Shown here in pieces: positions 26,331 through 35,723 of a stretch of 64,000 nucleotides of DNA (the stretch's first letter is position 1; each line of letters starts with the position of its first letter). The notes beneath the pieces are model-generated. The model searched no databases. It saw only the letters and a program-made list of their open reading frames with translations, and was not told the origin of the DNA. Position numbers and translations under genes: made by a program. Origin of the DNA: Lepraria neglecta (lineage: Eukaryota > Ascomycota > Lecanoromycetes > Lecanorales > Stereocaulaceae); assembly GCA_033220425.1 (NCBI GenBank), contig CM065651.1, positions 992,001-1,056,000 on the forward strand, written 5' to 3'.

Positions 26331-27243
26331 CTACTTCAGGGGTTTAGCTTCTATCAACCCATCCGTTCCTCCGTCGCAATAGCCAAAATGATCTTGGATA
26401 GGGATGTCTTCGACAGTGTCTCTGTAGCAAGCCGTATGCTCTGTTGCCCAGTCTCGAAGGGCGTCCCAGTCCCTACATTTACGAAGCTGCCCGTTTCCAG
26501 CCGTATAGTCCCCGAAACTGTAGAGGGGTGTATTATCGGCGTTGCACTGAATTGACTGTCGATGTTTCAGTCATGCTGATTGTCTCCTGTGAACGGTATG
26601 GACTTACCTGACGTAAAAAATCGAAGCAATGGCCGGCGTGGGGAGGATTGTATGTGTAAGGCTCTCTCTTCACAGCTTCCCAGAACGTCTGTCGAATTAT
26701 TTTCTGCAGGATTCAGCGGGGTTGGATGAAACCATAAAAAGCGAAGACTTACAACGCAATGGAGCTGATGGTAGGCTTCAAGTAGATAGATGGATCTACT
26801 ATCGTCGCCCGGGAGACTTAGCGAATCCGGCCACTCATGCTCCTTCGCCCACTCATTGTCCATGGCGATAAGACCGTGAGATGGTAGAACTGCATCCCAG
26901 AGAGCGTCAACCTCAGTATCGTTCTTTCCACTATATTCTGTCCACCAGGTGAAAGACTTATATACGGTCGGTAGCTCATGGGTCTGAGCTGTCATCTTTG
27001 TTGGCATGTAATCGGAAAACCAGGAGCAACAGTGAAGCAAGACTTACCAAAGCCAGAGGGGGTTCTCTCGTGGCGTAGCCCTCGAGGCGTAGACAGCGTG
27101 ACCCCAACCAAGGCTACTGCAAATATGACATTGGAGAACAGTAGGAGTGGGAGGGTCCACCCTTTGTGCGTGTGCCTTTGCACAGGCACATTCTCATGAT
27201 CAGGAGACTCGTCTTGGTGCAATCGCTGGTAGGACTTTTCCAT
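26331..27243 (-). CDS. UstYa-like (DUF3328) oxidase 1
   Basis: Four exons (27,048-27,243; 26,753-26,988; 26,608-26,703; 26,331-26,555) encode about 250 aa. A short cytosolic N-terminus is followed by one transmembrane anchor (about residues 29-51, LPLLLFSNVIFAVALVGVTL), then the DUF3328 domain. Both HxxHC motifs are intact: HQLHC at 139-143 and HAGHC at 166-170 followed by FDFLRQSIQCNAD. The C-terminal block CRDWDALRDWATEHTACY is also typical. Family knowledge: UstYa proteins carry out oxidative steps in ustiloxin, asperipin and phomopsin biosynthesis (macrocyclisation) and in some NRPS pathways. All introns have GT-AG ends, and the frame closes only with the acceptor GATGACAG (26,989-26,996). 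Divergent from the P450 gene, with a 1.1-kb shared upstream region. Confidence 0.9.
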
Positions 27244-28373
27244 AATGATATTTGTACAGTCAAGGTGATCATGTGTCAGGAAGTAAATGCTGGCAAAGAT
27301 GTCAATCCTGGTTTGGCTGAAACTCGAGAATGCTCAAATTGCCTGCTAAGCTAGTCACATTCTGGACAAGTGGTATGGCGTATCGCATGCACTCATTTCC
27401 GGTGTTGAAAGTGGTAGGTATACTCTGGGCCAGGCAATTTCTGCCTCATACTCAGGAAAAAGCGTCTGCCTGAATAGACGTCTCAGGACAGCGCGGAGAT
27501 GATCATGCTCGGACTTTAGGGCGCTTTCCAGCACTTTCTCCACACCCACATCGCTGCTCAGATGCTGCAAGGATTGACTCATCGGGAGCACAGCAGAGCG
27601 GTGAGGGGAGAGCGGTTTGGTATCAGCGCAAGTTGCTCCATGTACCCGACATTCCATCCGGTCGATCATTGCCACTCTTCGCCATAGCCGACGACCGTAT
27701 TGCATAACCGATGTCAGCTCGAGTCAGAAGATCCTCAAACTGCATTGTGAGCCGATCAGGTGGGTAGCATCGCTGATAGATAGCGCAAGTTTCTCTACGC
27801 ATCTAACGTTCATCTAGCCGATGATGGCTAATCATTACCATGACCGACGGCCGTATTGTAGCAGAGGATGTCGCGTCGAGTCATGAAATCCTTAGACGGC
27901 ATTGTGAGTCGATCAGGCAGGTAGCATCACGGATCGACAGCGCTAGATGACGGACCCGTTGCTACGGTAACGAATCGCATCTCCCGGCTGCAGAGGCAGC
28001 GTTGCAGACCAGACTCTCGGGTCTAAAGCATCAGCTGAGATTCAGCTAAGGCACGTTGATTGATGCGAACCTATCCTGATGCTGTATCGTACGGATCCCA
28101 GTTAGCCTGCAGGCATGACGTTCTGCAGAAGCCCCGAGACTTCTGTTGTCCAGATTTTGCTTTTGGTAAACTAACGACATCCCGTTCTGTATTTACCGGC
28201 GGGACTATTATTTCGATAACGCGGTAAATCTTGCGACCTATGCCCCTCAGTCAATCCCCAGGAACGACCCGGTCACCACTTTGCAGCTGCTCTCTACTGA
28301 TTTAAATTAGCAATTCTGATCCTCTCCGACCACTACCCATTCTTGGGAACTTCAGTACTCTGCTGCCGGTACA
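27244..28373. promoter_or_regulatory. Divergent promoter region with a degenerate ~156-bp tandem duplication
   Basis: The region separates the start codons of UstYa-like 1 (-) and the P450 (+). Within it, about 27,660-27,815 and 27,816-27,975 are two diverged tandem copies: CCGACGACCGTATTG versus CCGACGGCCGTATTG, and CATTGTGAGCCGATCAGG versus CATTGTGAGTCGATCAGG, about 156 bp apart. A 116-codon minus frame (27,355-27,705) partly overlaps but lacks any family features. The duplication may carry shared regulatory sites. That is inference. Confidence 0.5.
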
Positions 28374-30014
28374 ATGGGGATCTTATATGCGGCAAACTTA
28401 TCAATATTCATCGCCTGCTTGGCTACCTACGTGTACCGCATGATTCGCGATCGACAGGTGCTCGCAGACCTAAAACGCAGGAATGGGTGTGAAGAGCCTA
28501 TGAATTACCCCCACAAGGATCCCCTTCTCGGTCTTGACCTTTTCTTTGCTATGGGCAAGGCTATGCAAAGTGGCCAGATGCTAAATCTCAACAAGAAGCT
28601 TTTCGAGACGTATGGAAGAACATTCCAATTCAAATCTTGGGGCACAAACGTTATCAGTACGAGGGAGCCTCGGAATATTCAAACTGTCTTAGCGTTAGCA
28701 TTTGACAATTTTGGAGTAGAGCCTGTGAAACAAAAAGAGAGTGGAGGTTCTCTGATGGCTAAGGGCATATTTACCGCAGATGGAGCTATCTGGGCACGTT
28801 CCAGAGCACTGATCAGGCCTACATTTGCGAGACCTCAGATATCTAGTTTCGAATCACTTGAACTGCATGTCAAGCAACTGCTGGATTGCATTCCCCGTGA
28901 CGGTACTGCAATTGACCTCCAGCCTCTGTTCAAGCGCATGGTAGGCATTGAAACTCTATTACATACTTCAATGCGGATCGTTGACTATGGCGGTATGAAT
29001 CCAGTTCCTTGATACCTCTACAGAATTCCTCTTTGGCGAGTCTGTCAATTGCCTATCACCCGAAACCTCGTTCAGATCATCGCAGTTTCTTGAAAGCTTC
29101 GATACCTCTATGCATGGGCTTGCGGCCCGGATGCAACTTGGGAAACTTGCATTCATACGGGGACGTGACACACACTGGAAGAATGCAGTTCGCCAAGTCC
29201 ACGAATTCATAGACAGTCATGTCGAACGGGTGCTTAGGCAACGAAAATCACATGATACTGTTGACAATAATAATGTGGCTGGCAAGGGCCAGTCAAGGCG
29301 CTACATACTCTTGGACGAGATGGCGAATGAAACGCAGGACCCTATGGACTTACGCTACCAGCTTCTTCACGTTTTCTTCCCTGCTCATGATGCAACTGGG
29401 ATTGCAGTGAGCGACATGTTGTTCCATCTGGCACGGGACCCTAATCGTTGGCGTAAATTACAATCCGAGACATTGGCAGTGATAAGCTCTGGGCCGTATA
29501 GCTTCGAGCTTCTCAAATCTATGAAGTACATGCGCTATGTGTTTAACGAGAGTGAGTACTCTCGCGCCATACAGGAATAGGGCTGAAACAACCAGGTCTT
29601 CGATTGCATCCACTCGCGGGCATGGTTCGCCGAGTCTGTCACAAAGATACCGTACTACCGCTAGGCGGCGGTGTTGATGGCAAAGCACCGATATTTGTCA
29701 AAAGAGGGACAAGAGTTGTAATGAACATTCACGCCTTGCACAGAGACCAAGATCTATGGGGTCACGACGCGGACGATTTTCGTCCAGAGAGATGGGAGAG
29801 TGCTCGTCCGGTCTGGGAGTACTTACCGTTCTCTGGTGGCCCAAGAATCTGTCCAGCACAGCAGATGGTCTTCACTGAAGCTGCTTATATTGTTGCCAGG
29901 ATGACACAGGAATTTTCAACTGTGGAAAACGTGGATCCGGAGCCTTGGACAGAGCGTTTTAGAATGACTGTAGAGAGCAGGAACGGTGTCAAAGTCAGGA
30001 TGATCTGCGATTGA
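28374..30014 (+). CDS. Cytochrome P450 (CYP52/CYP584-like), cluster enzyme
   Basis: Three exons (28,374-28,940; 29,005-29,551; 29,596-30,014) give 510 aa. The N-terminus has a membrane anchor (AANLSIFIACLATYVYRMI) followed by the proline/hinge region. Further motifs are GIFTADGAIWARSRALIRPT (C-helix), an I-helix FFPAHDATGIA that departs from AGxDT, the K-helix ESLR at 371-374 created exactly at the second splice junction, FRPERW at 433-438, and the heme loop FSGGPRICPAQQ with Cys457. In the heme consensus FxxGxRxCxG the final Gly is Ala, as in several fungal CYP52-like families. It would hydroxylate or otherwise oxidise a small substrate at the ER membrane. Lying between two UstYa-like genes, it is a likely tailoring enzyme. 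A RIP-damaged relative is at 21,330-22,150. Confidence 0.92.
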
Positions 30015-30445
30015 TTAGGCTGCCGTTGTTGTGAATGTCTTTCAAACCTTATTTGGTATTCAATGGAGGACCTGTTATCCTGGTTTAAAACTTCGTACTT
30101 TACCTGTTTCTTCGTTACAACTAAGTAATTTTGAGCGCCGTTTCAGGTCTTCCGACGATGCCGTAGAATTTGATTTGCATACAAGAATGCGGGCCCCTGC
30201 ATTCAGCTCCGAGGTGTCTTGCATGGGCTGATCAGAAACCCCACACCTAGCGAGCCCCAAGGTTGCGTCCACGTCCCCACCTATGATCTCACCGTTTGAA
30301 ATGGGTTCTGGTGGTAGGATTGTTCCTAGCCATTGGAAACCATCCTCAAATAACGGCTGCTATCTCACTCACTTGACGGGTTACTGTGACCTGTTACCCC
30401 CGAGTTCCCAGTAGCTCTTCTCAGAGGACTGAGCTTAGAGTCATC

Positions 30446-31993
30446 ATGTCAACGCAGTCTCTGTCACACGTTTCCTATGCAACGCCCAATTCCATTATTG
30501 CTGTTGGTGCGATCTTTCCGATATTATCTATCTTCGCGGTCATCCTACGGTTCTATACTAGATACGTGCAGAAGGCAGCTCTGTTGGTGGACGATTGGTT
30601 GACCTTACCCGCAATGGTGAGTGTGATTGTGAGATGTCACAGAACCTTGCGCTGATTCTATCTTTGCGCCTACTCAGCTGTTGAATATTGGGATGGGTGC
30701 TGCACTCATCATCGGTAGGCGCTGCCGAGCAATCAGCGGGAGCTCTGTTAAAGTCAACAATCAGGTGTCCGCGGGCATGGCCTCGGGTATCCGACGCCGT
30801 TCCCGAAGACAGAGGATCTACAGGTCATCGTAGAATACACGTCTACGCAAAGTACTATCAGTCAGAAAGTAAGTGAAGATGTAAGGCTGCGAAGCATGTC
30901 GCGATGAGTGATGTAGCTCATTTATCTTAGATCGAGTACTCGATTCAGCTTCTCCAGGTCGTTGCGCTGGGATGTATCAAATTAAGCGTTCTGTATTTCT
31001 ACCGCCGCATATTCTGTACCGGGAAGCCGGGTCTTTTCAACTACGTCAGCCAGGTCATGATTGGTTTGACGATAGCATGGACCATATCATTCTTCTTCGC
31101 TTTACTTTTCAAATGCGGTACAAGCTTCTATGCAGCGTGGGGCAACATCATCGATTTCAAGACTAAATGCCTGTTCATTGGGTTTCAAAATGGGCTCGCG
31201 ATATCGGATTTCCTGTTCGATTTCATCATTCTTGCCTTACCGATTCCAAAGGTGTGTAACAGCATTGATCGAAAGACTTGAAGCCACTTGATGCTAAGTT
31301 TTCTTAGATCTGGACCCTCCAGATATCAGTTGCACGTAAATTAGCTGTCATTGGCGTCTTCTTGATGGGAGTCTTGTACGTGATCTGCTACCAGAAACTC
31401 TTGGCATATCATACTGAAAGAATTAGGGCAGTAGCTGCTTCTATCATGAGAATGGTGATATTCATCATTGCTGTCAAAGGTATGCCAACGTTCGCCAATT
31501 CACGTCAATATCTGAAGCAAATATAACGAGTATCAGTTGGTTTTAACCCAGTTGTCGATCCGGACGGTAAGGCCTTCTCGGATCTCCAAATAATCACAGA
31601 ACTGATTCTTAACTAGTGGAGATCGCAGAAGTTCTATATTGGAGCGTGATTGAATCAGGACTTGCGTTGGTTGCTGCTTGCCTACCGACAATGAACTTCT
31701 TGTTCCGGAAAATCTCCCCAGACACGCTTTTCCAGAGTATCCGAAGTTTCATCACCTTACGATCGTTACGGTCAGAGCGTTCCCTGACCTCCCAACACAT
31801 ACGGCTTGATGAACGCCACAGCACATCCACTTCGTCACACGCTCAATTCCCGAACTTTGGAGGCCCAAGAAATGTGGCGACTTACGCTATGAGTGATCTT
31901 GAGGGCCAGAAGGATTCATGGTCTCACAATACAGTTCCCGAAGGGGAGATAATGGTTCGAAGAGATATCTCGCATTCTGCCGCACCTGCCTAA
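30446..31993 (+). CDS. Rhodopsin-domain (SAT4-type) integral membrane protein
   Basis: Eight exons (30,446-30,616; 30,678-30,714; 30,765-30,868; 30,931-31,251; 31,308-31,375; 31,427-31,479; 31,537-31,566; 31,617-31,993) give about 386 aa. All junctions keep frame with GT-AG introns of 49-62 nt. Seven hydrophobic helices are readable, starting IIAVGAIFPILSIFAVILR and including LTIAWTISFFFALLF and LAISDFLFDFIILALPIP. The DDW (residues 49-51) after helix 1 and the short Cys-containing loop LLFKCGTSF are typical of the fungal rhodopsin-domain family (Fung_rhodopsin). The tail is Ser/Thr/Arg-rich and cytosolic. Family members occur in secondary-metabolite clusters, but their biochemical role is largely unknown. 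I chose ATG 30,446 over 30,386 because the extra 20 residues are unlike the family. Confidence 0.88.
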
Positions 31994-32395
31994 TCCGTGC
32001 CAGATGTGGCGGGAGCTTCTCTTTTAGTAGACTGAGAAGTATTACAAGGGTCTCAATATGGTCGAAGAGAGGTCTGGGTGAAGTCTAAGTTGTTCGGCCT
32101 TGTAGATGAATATATTCCAGTAAGATTTGAAGGCTTCCTGGCATGAGCAATCCGAATGTAGAAGATTACCTATGAGCGCCAATAGACGTACCATGATTCT
32201 AGTTCTCACTCGTTACAACGCCCAAAAGCTCCAATCGGAAGCAGAGTGAATGTATCGTAACAGTATAACGTAGGGCTGTGCCGGACCCGCCCGAGGGAGA
32301 ACCAATTCCAAGTTGCGAGTATTCCCCTCTCTGTTAGAGTAGTCAAAACAATATCTGAGGAATTCCTTAAGTCATATCATCATACCCAATATACG
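31994..32395. other. Intergenic region between rhodopsin-domain and UstYa-like 2 genes
   Basis: 402 bp with no coding frame of interest. It should contain the terminator of the former gene and the promoter of the latter, both on the plus strand. No specific motif assigned. Confidence 0.45.
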
Positions 32396-33326
32396 ATGGC
32401 CCCCAGCACATACTCTCCCATTCCCCAGGACAGCTCATCATGTCGAGACTGCCCTCAGACTGAGCCCAAACCTGCGCCAAACTCGCATGTCGTACTCAGC
32501 CTGATTCTAGCTCTTGTTCTGTCAATGATGTTAAACATTTACCTAGCAGTCCATGCATGGGGACGATCACCTTACAGTGTCAACTGCGCTCGAACAAGCT
32601 ACGGTATGTGCAACTCCAAGGTAAATCATCGCTGGCTTACCCATTCCTCTTGTCCAGCCGGTCTAGTGCAGGATGTTCCAATCTTATGGAGTCGACACAC
32701 ACCGTATGATGGGGCTGACGAGACGGCGGATAAACTTTGGGACGACATGAGTATAGATGCTGGCATCATCGCCTTATCAGATGATTATGCGGCAGTGAAA
32801 CATTTACCCACAGCAAGGAGGTTCCCGTGGGATGACAGCAAGGGCTTGTACATCATACAAGCATACCATGAAATGCATTGCCTGGTAAGGTCACCTAACC
32901 AATCTTTATGCACACGTAACAATAGCCCAGTTGGCTGACCGTGCTCGCTGCCTCCCGCTTTTCTAGAAATTACTACGCACGTCCGTCATGGAAACACATC
33001 GTGGTCAGGAGCAGAGTGTTCCCTTGGACCATTTGGTGCACTGTCTCGGAGAACTAAGAGATGATGTCATGTGTCACGCCGATGACACTCCAAATAGCTC
33101 GCCGTTCGCGCTCGTGAATTGGACAAGTCAAGTTCGCCAGTGCAGGGACTGGGGCCATTTGAGGGCGTGGGCACAGGAGCACAATGCTTGCTATAGCTTG
33201 CGAGAGTCGACTTATCGACGGGCAGGCGATTTGGAAAGGTTTAAGTATTGTCCTGAAGGTTCTGAGTATATTGATAGGGTGAGGGAAGTATTTGGTGATA
33301 GAATTGTGGTGACCATGGTTGATTAG
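32396..33326 (+). CDS. UstYa-like (DUF3328) oxidase 2
   Basis: Three exons (32,396-32,603; 32,658-32,884; 32,967-33,326) encode about 264 aa. A Ser/Pro-rich cytosolic start is followed by one transmembrane helix (about residues 30-52, VVLSLILALVLSMMLNIYLA). The DUF3328 domain has both HxxHC motifs: HEMHC at 140-144 and HLVHC at 167-171 followed by LGELRDDVMCHADDT. The CRDWGHLRAWAQEHNACY block is present. The protein differs strongly from UstYa-like 1 outside the motifs, so these are two family members and not a recent duplication. Dikaritin pathways often use two UstY proteins together, which fits a joint cyclisation role. Nothing broken is seen. Confidence 0.9.
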
Positions 33327-33654
33327 GGGCGGAAGGAATTGGCAGACGTTCGCGTGTGCGATTCTTATGTCGGATCTGGAGACTCATGCAGGACCCTTTT
33401 CTTGAAACATTTTAGATGGAAGACAAAAAGATCTGAACCACATCAAGGGGCACTGAGAAGGAGAAGCCTAGTGCAAAATCTTGGAAGACATTTGTGTTTG
33501 AATGCATTGGGACAAGTATACGGTCAGCTCACATATAAGGGTCCACATCACTGTCACAAATTCAATCTCCCATCTCATCATTTCATCTTATCCCAGCGGT
33601 TGCTTCGGGCCAGCTCTCTATAGAACCTTTCAAGACTCGTCATGAACAAAAGAC
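33327..33654. other. 3' flank of the cluster
   Basis: A 94-codon frame (33,339-33,623) starts 12 bp after the UstYa-like stop but shows no family motif or signal peptide. I read it as 3' untranslated sequence. The right edge of the gene island is here. Confidence 0.45.
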
Positions 33655-33800
33655 GTTCATACACCCCGGAAGTTTCCCGGAACACCGCCCCTGAGCCGCC
33701 TGAGTAATTCCCTAATTAGATGCTAATCACGCTTTAATGGCTCGCTTGGGGGCCTCGTTTAGGGGTACCCCGCCGGGAAAAACAATGAACTTCTTTTTGT
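33655..33800. repeat. Dispersed repeat family, copy B (internally deleted)
   Basis: TACACCCCGGAAGTTTCCCG and CCCCTGAGCCGCC match the left part of copy C (44,710-44,755). CTCGCTTGGGGGCCTCG and CGGGAAAAACAATGAAC match its right end (about 45,175-45,225). The middle is missing. It directly adjoins the palindromic mariner relic. Confidence 0.6.
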
Positions 33801-33830
33801 TCTTGACGAGCGAGACTAAGGTAGGTATAT

Positions 33831-35090
33831 TATCGTAGATCCGAAAAACCTGTTGTAGCGCGGTTTTGATTATCGATTGGCGCGCGCACACACCAAAATC
33901 TGAACAAAGTCGGCTTTTTACTAGATCTCCACCACCAGTAGTTAGAATCGTTCCCAAACGGGCAAAATTGAAGCTCTTGGCGTAGTATTGCTTTTGCCAT
34001 AAGCGGAGCTCTTACCCTCGCTGTCGCCGCCTACCACCCTCGCCGCCCCCAAAATGCCACCCCTACTAGGCTCTCAGACATGTTTCGATATCGAGTACTA
34101 TCTCGACCGCGGTGATACAGTCAAAGATATAGTAGGCTATACTAGTATAACTTAATAGTGGATCTCCAAGATAATGCGGAACCTGGAGGCGTAGAGGATA
34201 GTCGTTATCGTAAATCTAGATAATATATCTATCTATTATATATATAGAAAGAACTAACGACCTCTTTAATCTTTTGAATAGCGTATTTATCCCTACCTCT
34301 GCACTAAGACGAGACCAGCTAAACTTCCTATCAGCGGTACGCTCATGGGACGCGGTCTCATCTAGAAATACTAGCTAATATTCGGTCCAGCCATATAGCT
34401 TTACTTTCTAATTATCGCGCTCGCGCTGGTCTCGCTGAGAAGCTCGGTAGGAAGCCTATCTAGACGTTAATAAGTAAGTCAGGCTATATCTTATATAAAT
34501 GGGAGGCGAGGCTTACTTTTTTATATAACTAATTATATCGCCGCAGGGTGTTATAAACAGTAGACTCGCCGACCGTCAGACTATATATATTATATAGAAA
34601 AGCTACTATTTTAAAGAGATAAGACAGTGGCTTCTTATCCAGCCAATTAGTTAGGGTTTTCTCTATTACTTTAGTAAGAAGGCGGGGACGGCCCTACACC
34701 ATATATGGGGTAACGACTGTCCCCCACGCCTCCAGGTTCCGCTTCATCTTGGAGATCTGCTGTTGAGTCATACCAGTACGGCCTACTATATTTTTGACTG
34801 TATCACCGCGGTCGAGATAGTGCTCGATATCGAAACATGTCTAAGAGCCTAGTAGGGGTGGCATTTTGGGGGCGGCGAGGGTGGTAGGCGGCGACAGCGA
34901 GGGTAAGAGCTCCGCTTATGGGGGCAAAAGCAATACTACGCCAAGAGCTTCAATTTTGCCCGTTTGGGACCGATTCTAACTACTGGTGGTGGAGATCTAG
35001 TAAAAAGCCGACTTTGTTCAGATTTTGGTGTGTGTGCGCGCCAGTCGATAATCAAAACCGCGCTACAACAGGTTTTTCGGATCTACGATA
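33831..35090. mobile_element. Palindromic Tc1/mariner-type relic (two inverted transposase 5' halves)
   Basis: Arms 33,831-34,208 and 34,711-35,090 are inverted copies of about 380 bp (outer ends TATCGTAGAT and ATCTACGATA). Each arm contains the same transposase beginning, MPPLLGS then TCFDIE, LDRGDTVK and ISKM, reading inward from 34,054 (+) and about 34,874 (-). The minus copy continues through the loop: GRPRLLTKVIEKTLTNWLDK, then (in another frame) LVFLDETASHERTADRKFSW, which contains the first catalytic Asp region of DDE transposases. Stops and TA-rich stretches are typical of RIP. The C-terminal half is absent, so it is inactive. The RNA could fold into a hairpin. Confidence 0.8.
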
Positions 35091-35723
35091 CCGCCAAGCC
35101 TCTAGCCCAAGCAGGGTAGCGTACAAACGCGAAACATTTGTCTATATCAATTGCCGAAATGTCATCCTTCACCAGATCGTGTGGTTCTTCTGATTCTTGT
35201 TTCGTACTAGTACATTCTACGTATGATCAATGATATCTGTGTCCATGATGGTGCTTTGGAGTGGTTTTTCTCTCTGAAGCTAACCTTGAGCAGCATGACC
35301 ATAATTTACAACCGTTAGCACAACTAGCTGGGATCGTAGGGGCTAAATGATTAGGGTCCCAAGACACAATTACATAATTGCAGTCAGATTCCTTCGACGA
35401 GAGGCCTGGATGCTTTAATATGCTTCCACTTGTCCGTTTGTCGACCGAGTTGACTTGCGGCAGCGTGTTGACAGTTGTACGATGATGAGAACTCCTCAAG
35501 TTGAGCTAGAGCTTTGTGGTTTCCGAAAGGTATTCTGTCCGTGAATAGGATGCTTCTATGAAGATAAGATCGTACAATGTATGAAAGGCTGAAAGAAGAG
35601 GAAAATGGGTATCTTAACGAGCGTCCAAGCAGCCAAAATCACATTCACAGCATCATCGTCGTCCATGAAATTCAAACGCCGCCCTCCCATATCCCAATGC
35701 CACCCCACTTCTACCACATGGAA
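35091..35723. other. Intergenic region with no recognised gene
   Basis: The frame at 35,227-35,499 (-) has no features. The plus-strand frame 35,577-36,329 is the shadow of the minus-strand pseudogene to the right. Normal base composition, no repeats noted. Confidence 0.45.

Noticed and set aside
27355-27705. 116-codon minus-strand frame between UstYa-like 1 and P450
   Set aside because: No domain, signal peptide or intron signals. It partly overlaps the tandem-duplicated promoter block, and a third cluster gene is not supported.
33339-33623. 94-codon frame after UstYa-like 2
   Set aside because: No features, and it lies in the expected 3' untranslated region.
33727-33957. Frames at 33,727-33,957 (-) and 34,918-35,193 (+)
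   Set aside because: They are shadows within the inverted arms of the mariner relic. The true transposase reads inward on the opposite strands.
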